From Aminipila sp047974845 (GTDB lineage: Bacteria > Bacillota > Clostridia > Peptostreptococcales > Anaerovoracaceae), in contig JBKECQ010000040.1 in the NCBI GenBank assembly GCA_047974845.1, positions 12,822 to 76,821 of the forward strand: a stretch of 64,000 nucleotides of DNA, in the 5' to 3' direction. Both the position numbers and the translations under genes were made by a program. Below are positions 10,367 to 17,403 of the stretch, piece by piece. The stretch's first letter is position 1. The number at the start of each line of letters is the position of its first letter. Below the pieces are notes generated by a model. That model was not told the DNA's origin. It made no database searches and saw only the letters and a program-made list of their open reading frames with translations.

Positions 10367-11263
10367 TTATTTCCCACGAAATGCCATTTCCTCAGCAAGA
10401 TTATTGAAGAACTCAGCTTCATCATAATAAGGCTCTAAAAATGAAAGTGCTGTTTCAGTCAGCTCCTTTAAATATGTTTTACATTCCTCTAAATCATATA
10501 AACATGGATATGTTGCCTTATTTTTTTTCTGATCATTGCCTGCTTTTTTCCCCATTTCCTGTTCATTTCCACAAATGTCTAAAATATCGTCTGCAATTTG
10601 GAAAGCAAGCCCTAAATTTTCTGCAAATCCCGTTAAATCTCTCAATTGTTTTTCAGTGGCACCGCCTAAATAGGCTCCTGCTCTTACTGCTGCTGTTATT
10701 AAGGCCGCGGTTTTATTTAAGTGAATATAATCAAGCATTTCTTTTGAGCATTGTTTATTTTCAGCCTCAATATCTGCCACCTGACCAGCCACCATGCCGC
10801 GACAACCGGCTCCTTTTGACATTTCATAAATAGCTCTTATTCTTCGCTTAAGCTTAATGGGATCATCAAGATACAAAAGCATATCTTTGTTCATAGCCTC
10901 AAATGCAGTTGTAAGAAGTCCATCCCCCGCTAAAATCGCCATTGCTTCGCCATATACCACATGGTTTGTTGGCACACCTCTGCGTAGCTCGTCGTCGTCC
11001 ATAGCCGGCAAATCATCATGAATTAAAGAATAAGTGTGAATATATTCTATGGCACAAGCGTAAGGAATAGCATTTCTTACATCGCCTCCTACAAACTCAC
11101 ACGCAGCTAAAAGCAATACAGGTCTAATCCTCTTCCCTCCTGCTGTTAAACTATACTTCATAGACTCAAATACCGTAATGCTCTTATGATCTATTTCCGG
11201 CAAGAAGTCCAGAAGGTGCTCTTCAATTAAATCTTTATACACAGAATATGAAACAGTCTCCAT
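10367..11263 (-). CDS. ispA: Polyprenyl (farnesyl/geranyl) diphosphate synthase
   Basis: A short-chain trans-prenyl diphosphate synthase that joins dimethylallyl and isopentenyl diphosphates. At 298 residues it has the expected size. The first aspartate-rich motif is HDDLPAMDDDELRRG and the second is FQIADDILD, with GGKRIRPVLLL near the N terminus. The small residues before the first motif suit a C15 product, but chain length cannot be fixed by eye. It lies between xseB (14 bases) and dxs (31 bases), the standard clostridial order. Confidence 0.95.
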   Translation of the reverse strand: METVSYSVYKDLIEEHLLDFLPEIDHKSITVFESMKYSLTAGGKRIRPVLLLAACEFVGGDVRNAIPYACAIEYIHTYSLIHDDLPAMDDDELRRGVPTNHVVYGEAMAILAGDGLLTTAFEAMNKDMLLYLDDPIKLKRRIRAIYEMSKGAGCRGMVAGQVADIEAENKQCSKEMLDYIHLNKTAALITAAVRAGAYLGGATEKQLRDLTGFAENLGLAFQIADDILDICGNEQEMGKKAGNDQKKNKATYPCLYDLEECKTYLKELTETALSFLEPYYDEAEFFNNLAEEMAFRGK

Positions 11264-11277
11264 AACGTGCTCCTCCT

Positions 11278-11472
11278 TTACTGCTTAGAGTATACCTCTA
11301 TTTTCTGCTTAGCATTATTTAATATATTAGTACATTTATTGTAATACTCCATTCCTTCTTCAAAGCTTTTTAAGGCCTCTTCTAAGGGCACATTGTCACC
11401 TCTTAAACGCTCTGCGGACATTTCCAGTCTTTCCAGAGCTTCTTCAAAGGATAATTCTTTTTTAGATGCCAT
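11278..11472 (-). CDS. xseB: Exodeoxyribonuclease VII small subunit
   Basis: A 64-residue helical protein with the XseB signature LSFEEALERLE followed by LEEALKSFEEGM. Several copies bind each XseA subunit to form exonuclease VII, which degrades single-stranded DNA from both ends. The length is slightly shorter than the common 70-80 residues. The ATG directly abuts the xseA stop, so the subunits are produced together. Confidence 0.95.
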   Translation of the reverse strand: MASKKELSFEEALERLEMSAERLRGDNVPLEEALKSFEEGMEYYNKCTNILNNAKQKIEVYSKQ

Positions 11473-12612
11473 TTAATTTCCCTTCCTTATTTTCAAAACC
11501 GTACTTTCTATACTGCCATCACTCATTATGGAAGTATATATATCACCGGCTTTAAATTGTTCTACGGAATTTACAAGTTTACCATCTGAGTTAATGATTG
11601 CACTATAACCTCTTGACATAATGTTTCGTGGATTTAAAGCCTCCAGCTGATGTTTTAGTGAATCAATCGTATTCTTTTTATTATATATCAGGTTGCTTAC
11701 CAGAGTAAACATTTCTTTAGAGAGTTTAAGTTGTAATTCCTTTATCCTAATATAGTTGTCCATTCGTTGATGCATTTGCGATTTTGTTTGTAGCAAATAC
11801 GCCCTTAAATCATTAATATCAGGCACAGCCATCTGTGCCGCCGCCGTTGGAGTCTCCGCCCTCCTGTCAGCCACAAAGTCTGAAATAGTAAAATCAATTT
11901 CATGACCTACAGCAGAAATAACGGGAATCTTTGATTCAAATATACTTCTTGCAACAATCTCCTCGTTAAAAGCCCAAAGTTCCTCCATAGAACCTCCGCC
12001 TCTTCCTACAATAATAGTATCAATCTCAGGAAAAAGCAAATTAACTTGTTTTATTGCCTCGGAAATATCCGGTGCAGCCCCCGGACCTTGAACTAATACA
12101 GGATATATGAGAACATCCACTATATTGTTTCTGTTTTTTATTATCTTGACAATATCTCTAACCGCAGCTCCTGTTTCAGAAGTTATTACCGCAATTTTTT
12201 TGGGAAATGCAACAATCGGTTTTTTGTATTTATCATCAAAAAGTCCTTCTTTTGAAAGCTTCTGTTTCAACTGTTCAAAAGCAATACTGAGATTTCCCAA
12301 GCCTGCAACCTGAATATCTCTTATATTTAATGAGTAACTGCCACCCTTTTCATATAGATAAATATATCCCGTTGCAGTTATTTCCATACCATCTGCAAGT
12401 TCAAACCTGATTTTTTCAAAGGTTTCTGCGGGTAAAAAGCAATTTATCTTGCTATTTTCATCTTTCAATGTGAAATACACATGACCCGTACCATGAAACT
12501 TAAGATTGGAAATTTCTCCAATTACTGATACATTGCTTAAAAGCGGATCAGATTGAAGAATACGTTTTATATATGAATTTAATTGTGAAACCTTAACCGG
12601 TTTTATGGCCAT
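11473..12612 (-). CDS. xseA: Exodeoxyribonuclease VII large subunit
   Basis: Catalytic subunit of exonuclease VII. The N-terminal OB fold (VSVIGEISNLKFHGTGHVYF) binds single-stranded DNA; the catalytic domain shows IAVITSETGAAVRDI, IIVGRGGGSMEELWAFN and AVGHEIDFTISDFVAD...AETPTAAA. At 379 residues it is somewhat short for the family (about 400-450), and the shortening lies in the C-terminal coiled-coil region. A strong AGGAGG site sits inside the end of the upstream TsaD-like gene, which it overlaps by 20 bases. Confidence 0.96.
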   Translation of the reverse strand: MAIKPVKVSQLNSYIKRILQSDPLLSNVSVIGEISNLKFHGTGHVYFTLKDENSKINCFLPAETFEKIRFELADGMEITATGYIYLYEKGGSYSLNIRDIQVAGLGNLSIAFEQLKQKLSKEGLFDDKYKKPIVAFPKKIAVITSETGAAVRDIVKIIKNRNNIVDVLIYPVLVQGPGAAPDISEAIKQVNLLFPEIDTIIVGRGGGSMEELWAFNEEIVARSIFESKIPVISAVGHEIDFTISDFVADRRAETPTAAAQMAVPDINDLRAYLLQTKSQMHQRMDNYIRIKELQLKLSKEMFTLVSNLIYNKKNTIDSLKHQLEALNPRNIMSRGYSAIINSDGKLVNSVEQFKAGDIYTSIMSDGSIESTVLKIRKGN

Positions 12613-13633
12613 AGGCTTTTCCTCCTAACAAAGCTATACCTACTGCATTGTCACCTGATAATTCTTGTGGTCCAAAGTCTATATTGATGTCGCCTTTACA
12701 GAAAGTATTCTTTAACTGGTCACTAATATACTTACTGGAAGAGACTCCGCCAACAAATATTATATCCTTTATTCCGTATGTTTTTGATGCTTCTCTTGTA
12801 ACCAAAGTGATACATTCAATAATTTTATCAAATAACTCACCTGCCATGGACATTCTAATCATTTCACTATTATCTGAGCCACATTCAACTAAATTATTAA
12901 TCGTTCTACCACACTGTGTTTCAATTCCCGACAAGTTAAAATATAGTTTCTCTGTTTTAATCTTTGTAAGTTTTTTGATGTATCTTATATTATTTTCTTT
13001 TTCCTTAAGAGCCATTAAGTCCATCTCAGCTCCCGCCGGAAAGTTCATGCCTAAAAGAACACCTATTCTATCAATCACTTGTCCAAAAGATATGTCTTTA
13101 CTACCGCCCACAATATCAATATTTAATAAACGTTCCTGATTATCCGAGACAATATCTGGTCTCTCAATACTATTAACCTTTAGTAGCTCACACGTTCCTC
13201 CGGACAAATGCCAAGCTAAAAAGCTTTTACTATCCTTAAATTGTGTAAAATACTTTATTGCCTCTAAATGTCCCTCTTGATGTGAAAATTCAAATATTGG
13301 TACGTTCATTGAACAAGCTATAGCTTTGCCAAACCCATATCCCGCTTTAAAACAAGGCATATACGATCCCTCCACCGGTCTTGGCTTGTTGGATACAGCT
13401 ACAGCTGATATTTTGATTTGTTGTTCTTTTACTTTTTCAAATAATATAGGAAGATTCTCAATATGCTGAAAAAGGGCCTCTGATTGCCTCAAACCCCTTT
13501 CGCCTTTTTTTACTCTTAATAAGCTTCTTTCATCTAAAGCAATTGTTCCATATTTATCAACAATTGCAATAGATGTTTTGTAGTTACTTGTGTCAATGCC
13601 TAAAATATAGTTATTTTCCACATTATTGGGCAT
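12593..13633 (-). CDS. TsaD/Kae1-like ASKHA protein (peptidase M22 family paralog)
   Basis: The protein has the fold of TsaD, the enzyme that places the threonylcarbamoyl group on A37 of tRNA. It opens with YILGIDTSNYKTS (family: ILGIETSCDET), has the metal-binding pair as SHQEGHLEA near residue 110, and the late phosphate loop FVGGVSSSKYI. It differs from true TsaD at the CDET position and is flanked by nusB and xseA, a location where many clostridia carry such a paralog. I therefore read it as a second Kae1-family protein of unknown substrate rather than the housekeeping TsaD (inference). The start is ambiguous: I use the ATG at 13633, while a TTG at 13645 lies 12 bases further upstream. 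It overlaps both neighbours. Confidence 0.82.
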   Translation of the reverse strand: MPNNVENNYILGIDTSNYKTSIAIVDKYGTIALDERSLLRVKKGERGLRQSEALFQHIENLPILFEKVKEQQIKISAVAVSNKPRPVEGSYMPCFKAGYGFGKAIACSMNVPIFEFSHQEGHLEAIKYFTQFKDSKSFLAWHLSGGTCELLKVNSIERPDIVSDNQERLLNIDIVGGSKDISFGQVIDRIGVLLGMNFPAGAEMDLMALKEKENNIRYIKKLTKIKTEKLYFNLSGIETQCGRTINNLVECGSDNSEMIRMSMAGELFDKIIECITLVTREASKTYGIKDIIFVGGVSSSKYISDQLKNTFCKGDINIDFGPQELSGDNAVGIALLGGKAYGHKTG

Positions 13634-14027
13634 CTTTAGAAGCAACCTTTCCTAATATACCGTTTATGAATTTGCTAGATTCATCTGCACCAAATTTCTT
13701 TGCAAGATTAATCGCCTCGTTAATGGATACAGAAACAGGAATATCATCCATATATAAAATTTCTGCACAGGCAAGCCTTAATATTGCTAAATCCACCTTA
13801 TTCATTCTGGTTATTTTCCAGTTTTGGCTTGACTCCTCTAAAAGCTTGTCTATATCTTCCTTATGCTCTAAGATTGCATTAAAAACATTTTCAACATATG
13901 ATTTTTGTGCCCTTAATCCTTCTTTTTCCTTATAAGCTTTTTCTTTCATTTCCTGATTAAATTCATTTTGCGCCTCCATTTGAAATAAAAGCTGCATCAT
14001 AAATTCTCTTGTCTCATTGCGATTCAT
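13623..14027 (-). CDS. nusB: Transcription antitermination factor NusB
   Basis: NusB pairs with ribosomal protein S10 on boxA RNA to prevent early termination in rRNA operons. The 134-residue all-helical protein begins RNETREFMMQLLFQME and has the conserved LRLACAEILYMDDIPVSVSINEAI and C-terminal KFINGILGKV. The gene follows the Asp23 gene by two bases and overlaps the TsaD-like gene at its 3' end, so it belongs to the same transcript. Confidence 0.96.
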   Translation of the reverse strand: MNRNETREFMMQLLFQMEAQNEFNQEMKEKAYKEKEGLRAQKSYVENVFNAILEHKEDIDKLLEESSQNWKITRMNKVDLAILRLACAEILYMDDIPVSVSINEAINLAKKFGADESSKFINGILGKVASKDAQ

Positions 14028-14029
14028 TC

Positions 14030-14398
14030 CTACTTTTCCTCCTGCTCTGTAAAATGTACCCCTTGTACATGAATATTTATTGCTTTAACAGGAATGTCCA
14101 CAATGTTTGATAATTCCTTCTTTACATTTTTCTGAACGTTCCATGCCACTTCCGGTATTTTTACACCATAGTTAACTATTACATATATGTCTATACTGAC
14201 TTCTTCATTTTCTTTTGACAGTTTAATACCTTTTTTTATCGGTTCTTTTCCGAGAAGATTTCTTGAAATAGTATCGGTTAAGCCACCGCTCAATCCGGCA
14301 ACCCCTTTTGTTGATAAAGCAGCATTAACTGCACAAATTGCTATAACATCATCAGATATTTTAACCGCTCCAAGTTTCTCGTCTTGTTCAATACTCAT
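14030..14398 (-). CDS. Asp23/Gls24 family protein (YqhY-like)
   Basis: A 122-residue Asp23/Gls24 protein. The family pattern is visible as GAVKISDDVIAICAVNAA, GVAGLSGG, then VDIYVIVNYGVKIPEVAWNVQ and INIHVQGV. Members in Bacilli are linked to cell-envelope stress and to control of fatty-acid synthesis (YqhY); the biochemical role is not settled. This is the first gene of the nusB-xseA-xseB-ispA-dxs-tlyA run, with an AGGAGAG site before the ATG. A second family member is at 48.9-49.3 kb. Confidence 0.92.
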   Translation of the reverse strand: MSIEQDEKLGAVKISDDVIAICAVNAALSTKGVAGLSGGLTDTISRNLLGKEPIKKGIKLSKENEEVSIDIYVIVNYGVKIPEVAWNVQKNVKKELSNIVDIPVKAINIHVQGVHFTEQEEK

Positions 14399-14456
14399 AA
14401 AACTCTCCTAATATAAACATTCTTCCGTTATTATATCAGATTTAAAGCGGCAAAAC

Positions 14457-14520
14457 AAGACCCCCAGACCTGCCTTATTTATAGGTTTTTGACTATAAGT
14501 GAGGTAGACTGAAGGGTCTT
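14457..14520 (-). terminator. Terminator of the spoIIIA remnant operon
   Basis: AAGACCC at 14457-14463 pairs with GGGTCTT at 14514-14520. The interior forms a long imperfect extension (AGACCTGCCTTATTTATAG against CTATAAGTGAGGTAGACT). On the minus strand it is followed by a short T-rich stretch. It lies 40 bases after spoIIIAH. Confidence 0.65.
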
Positions 14521-14559
14521 TAATAAATATTATTCTAAACTGAATTTTTTCTATGTAAA

Positions 14560-15195
14560 TTATATTTTGCTTTGAATTATTATCTGACTTGCAGGGCGTC
14601 CTGTTTCTCTGATTACTATATCACAGATTTTTGCTACATCTGCTTGATCAAGCTGTTCTTTATTAACAGTTACATTAACAGCATTATCCGTTAATAATAC
14701 TAAGCACTCTGGTAATCCCTTTGCCGTAATTAAGCTTTCAATATTTTTTTCTTTTTCCATGTATCCTATAATTTTTAACTTCTGCTGAGTAGCATTTTCT
14801 TTTTCAACAGCATTATCAGTTTCAGCCATTACGTCTGTTAGCATTGATATCACTTGATTTCTGTCCGAATCAATAGTAGACCTTATTTCACCAAAATAAG
14901 TATCTGCATTATTTAATTCGGCAATATCATCCGATGTCACTACTTCAGAAGTTATGGAACTTCCACTGGCATTATTACCTGCTGCTTCTCCACCTGGCAT
15001 AGTCTTAATATTTAAGCTATCAACCAAGACATCTCCATCATGCTCTGCCATTTCTTGCTGTTCATAATTTGTATATTCAGCTGAAGTTTTTAAAGCTTGC
15101 TTATTGTTTAGTGATTGATTAACAACCGCTAGACATAAAACCAACCCCAGTAAACCAAACAGAGCAAATTTTTTCTTTTTAGAAATTTTATTCAT
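14560..15195 (-). CDS. spoIIIAH: Stage III sporulation protein AH
   Basis: SpoIIIAH sits in the mother-cell membrane and its extracellular domain binds SpoIIQ of the forespore, forming a ring that links the two cells. The 211-residue protein has one N-terminal membrane segment (about residues 8-24), a variable linker and a C-terminal ring-building domain ending GRPASQIIIQSKI, with KIIGYMEKEKNIESLI before it. Length and layout are normal for the family, unlike the AF and AG genes just upstream. It overlaps the AG-like gene by 4 bases. Confidence 0.9.
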   Translation of the reverse strand: MNKISKKKKFALFGLLGLVLCLAVVNQSLNNKQALKTSAEYTNYEQQEMAEHDGDVLVDSLNIKTMPGGEAAGNNASGSSITSEVVTSDDIAELNNADTYFGEIRSTIDSDRNQVISMLTDVMAETDNAVEKENATQQKLKIIGYMEKEKNIESLITAKGLPECLVLLTDNAVNVTVNKEQLDQADVAKICDIVIRETGRPASQIIIQSKI

Positions 15196-15419
15196 TGTAC
15201 AGATCCTCCATTCTCCTTATCCACGGACAAATTAATCGGCATACTTACTTCAACTCCGCCATTTTCATCTACAATCTGTCTTCTCCCATCTTTGTTGTTA
15301 GTTACAACGACCAACGTTAGAAGAGTTAAGCAGAGGACTACTATTGCAGTTATAAACCGACATATTATCATTTTTACAGAATATTTACCCTTTCGTTTTT
15401 TCACAAGAACATCCTCCAC
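15192..15419 (-). CDS. Miniature SpoIIIAG-position membrane protein (75 aa)
   Basis: A 75-residue protein at the place where spoIIIAG normally lies, between AF and AH. It shows a basic N terminus (VKKRKGKYSVK), one membrane segment (about residues 20-41) and a short outer tail. SpoIIIAG proteins are usually about 200 residues, with a ring-building domain after the membrane segment; nothing of that domain is present. Assignment rests on position, topology and coupling (4-base overlap with AH), not on strong sequence similarity. It could be a trimmed SpoIIIAG or an unrelated replacement. There is no frameshifted remainder between it and AH. Confidence 0.6.
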   Translation of the reverse strand: MEDVLVKKRKGKYSVKMIICRFITAIVVLCLTLLTLVVVTNNKDGRRQIVDENGGVEVSMPINLSVDKENGGSVQ

Positions 15420-15446
15420 AGTAATATATATTTAAGACTTGGCTTC

Positions 15447-15614
15447 TTATTCCAAAAATATCAACATTGGAGATAAAATTGTGGCTACGATTATAAGAGA
15501 AAAAATAAATTTAATATAATTCTGCATCTCACTGGAAGGCAGCAATGTTTCTATAAAGGAAAGAGCTACTACAATAATAAATATATTCCGAACCCATTCT
15601 TTTATAATATCCAT
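15447..15614 (-). CDS. spoIIIAF: Miniature SpoIIIAF, membrane domain only (55 aa)
   Basis: A complete 55-codon frame. It begins MDIIKEWVRNIFIIVVALSF and continues with the LLPSSEMQNYIKFIFSLI pattern typical of the SpoIIIAF N terminus, and it ends four residues after the second membrane segment (LSPMLIFLE, then TAA at 15447). SpoIIIAF is normally about 200 residues, with a soluble ring-like domain after the two helices; here that domain is gone and no remnant is found in the 27 bases before the AG-like gene. The ATG directly follows the spoIIIAE stop (TAA then ATG). The clean end, the intact membrane part and the position suggest a shortened but maintained gene rather than random decay (inference). 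Confidence 0.78.
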   Translation of the reverse strand: MDIIKEWVRNIFIIVVALSFIETLLPSSEMQNYIKFIFSLIIVATILSPMLIFLE

Positions 15615-16709
15615 TTACTTAATCAAGCTCCCCCCTCCTATGCCTATAATAATTGTTAAAAATACCAAGAACATTAAAGCGCCTAAAAATAGTATTACTG
15701 CCATTGTTATAACTGAATTTCCCATCTCATTCATGCAACCGGAAATCTGCTTATTTCCTATAGGCTCTATTACAATGGCTGTTACCTTATAAATAACTGC
15801 AATTGCCAGAAGTTTTAAAAGAGGTATTGCAAGCAACCCTATTACTAAAATTACTCCGAAAATACTTATTCCGTTTTTAATTACGCCTATACAAGAAAGA
15901 ACCATGTCTATAGAGTCCGCCGCAAAACCACCTACAATTGGTACAAAATTGTTAACAGAATATCTGGCGGTATTTATTAATACTCCATCTGCAGATTCTG
16001 CTACAAACCCTTGTATTGCAGTTATTCCAGCAAAAAACGTGACACATAATCCAGTTGCAAAGGTAGCCGCTCCCCTTATAAAAATTGCAAGTTTATTTAC
16101 ATAGTCTCTATCAGTCATACTATTCACTAGAATGAAAATAGATGAAATAAATATTGCCGGTAGTATAAATTGTTGCAAAACTGTATTAAATGCAGTTATT
16201 GACCCTACGATTATAGGATTTAAAACACTTCCTGAAGCTATCCCCCCTATACTTATTAATAAAGGTATCAAAATAGGTAGGAGTATTTGCATGGTTCTAG
16301 TCATTGTGTTTAGCGTATCTGCACACATATCGTACGTGTTAGAAAAGTTATTTAAGCAAAGACCAATTACAAAGCAACTACATACAATAATACCTAATCT
16401 GGAAACGGCCTTGTTCCCAAATGAGTTGGAAAGATTGGTAAGAAGTCCGATTACTATACATATTGTTACCAGTTGCACCCCTAGAATCAGACTGCTTTTC
16501 ATTTCATACACAAATAAATCAATAAAACTTTTTATGATGATTTGGGAATCAAACAGCGGTTGACCGTTTATAGCATTATTAATAATGTCATGAATACTTA
16601 AATCCGGGACTACTCCACCACTCTTTAAAGCCGTATCATCCATAATCTGTTCTAGCTCATCTAAATTTAACTTAGAGAGCTGTTCTTTTATAATACTTTC
16701 GTAATCCAT
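15615..16709 (-). CDS. spoIIIAE: Stage III sporulation protein AE
   Basis: SpoIIIAE is a polytopic membrane protein of the SpoIIIA-SpoIIQ channel that supports late gene expression in the forespore. The 364-residue protein has a soluble N-terminal part and about seven membrane segments; typical phrases are NPIIVGSITAFNTVLQQFILP, and VGGFAADSIDMVLSCI. It is the first gene of the run here. In other spore formers spoIIIAA, AB, AC and AD precede it, but here a 235-base non-coding stretch and iscU lie upstream. A GAGGTAGGT ribosome site is in place. A weak sigma-E-like pair (GCATACT and CATATATA, 13 bases apart) lies about 35-60 bases upstream and is only tentative. Confidence 0.93.
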   Translation of the reverse strand: MDYESIIKEQLSKLNLDELEQIMDDTALKSGGVVPDLSIHDIINNAINGQPLFDSQIIIKSFIDLFVYEMKSSLILGVQLVTICIVIGLLTNLSNSFGNKAVSRLGIIVCSCFVIGLCLNNFSNTYDMCADTLNTMTRTMQILLPILIPLLISIGGIASGSVLNPIIVGSITAFNTVLQQFILPAIFISSIFILVNSMTDRDYVNKLAIFIRGAATFATGLCVTFFAGITAIQGFVAESADGVLINTARYSVNNFVPIVGGFAADSIDMVLSCIGVIKNGISIFGVILVIGLLAIPLLKLLAIAVIYKVTAIVIEPIGNKQISGCMNEMGNSVITMAVILFLGALMFLVFLTIIIGIGGGSLIK

Positions 16710-16772
16710 ATGTACCTACCTCACCTTTGTCCATATTCCATATATATGGACAGACTTTAAAAGTATGCACAA

Positions 16773-16810
16773 AAAAATCCCATCAAGACAATTTGTCCAT
16801 CGGGATTTTT
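16773..16810. terminator. Hairpin between iscU and spoIIIAE
   Basis: AAAATCCC at 16774-16781 pairs with GGGATTTT at 16802-16809, with an internal GACAATTTGTC palindrome in the loop. It has A and T runs on its two sides, so it could end transcription in either direction. It most likely separates iscS-iscU from spoIIIAE. Confidence 0.7.
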
Positions 16811-16811
16811 A

Positions 16812-16871
16812 ATTAATGCCCTACGCACCGTATTTTAGATATGGTGCGTAAGGCTTATATAGAAATTCCCC
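16812..16871 (-). repeat. Palindromic intergenic repeat, copy A
   Basis: Read on the minus strand it gives GGGGGAATTTCTATATAAG, then a hairpin with arms CTTACGCACC and GGTGCGTAGG, then GCATTAAT. It shares the flanks and layout of copies B, C and D elsewhere in the window; the stem bases differ but still pair. It lies between iscU and the hairpin upstream of spoIIIAE. Confidence 0.75.
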
Positions 16872-16944
16872 CGCTTTAGCCGGAAAGGAATTTTTCATTT
16901 ATGAATTACATTATCTACATTTTTATTGAAAAATAGATATTTTT

Positions 16945-17397
16945 TTATTCTTCAATACTGCAAGCGTGATCATGATCATCTTCTTCTGCATTAGGGTCAA
17001 AACCTTCAAGACCTTTATATGTCTTGCCATTTTTATTTGCATAATCATAGATTGCAGATTTAATTGCATGATCTGCCAAAACAGAACAGTGTACCTTTAC
17101 CGGAGGAAGTCCGCCCAGTTCATCAATAATTTGCTTATTTGTAATGGCTAGAGCCTCATCAACTGTTTTTCCGATAATCATATCTGTAGCAACGCTGGAA
17201 GATGCTATTGCAGAGCCGCAACCAAAGGTCTTGAACTTTGCTTCTTTTATAACATCATCTTCAACTTTGATGTCAATTTTCATCATATCTCCGCAAACAG
17301 GGCTTCCATATGTACCTGTTCCATCAGCGTTTTCAATTTCACCAACATTATGTGGATTCATAAAATGATCCATTACTTTATCATTGTACATTGCCAT
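16945..17397 (-). CDS. iscU: Iron-sulfur cluster scaffold IscU (NifU-like)
   Basis: IscU receives sulfur from IscS and iron to assemble Fe-S clusters. The 150-residue protein has all three ligand cysteines in YGSPVCGD, KTFGCGSAIASSS and KVHCSVLAD. The C terminus carries an extra acidic/histidine tail, EEDDHDHACSIEE, with a fourth cysteine. It follows iscS by 6 bases. No iscR-like regulator is seen next to the pair, unlike the arrangement in many clostridia. Confidence 0.96.
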   Translation of the reverse strand: MAMYNDKVMDHFMNPHNVGEIENADGTGTYGSPVCGDMMKIDIKVEDDVIKEAKFKTFGCGSAIASSSVATDMIIGKTVDEALAITNKQIIDELGGLPPVKVHCSVLADHAIKSAIYDYANKNGKTYKGLEGFDPNAEEDDHDHACSIEE

Positions 17398-17403
17398 AAT
17401 CTA

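Noticed and set aside
12648..13139. 163-codon plus-strand frame inside the TsaD-like gene
   Set aside because: Antisense shadow; the minus strand carries all family motifs.
16730..16770. Sigma-E promoter upstream of spoIIIAE
   Set aside because: GCATACT/CATATATA has a 13-base spacing instead of 14-15 and only a partial -10 match, so it is mentioned with the gene but not listed as a feature.
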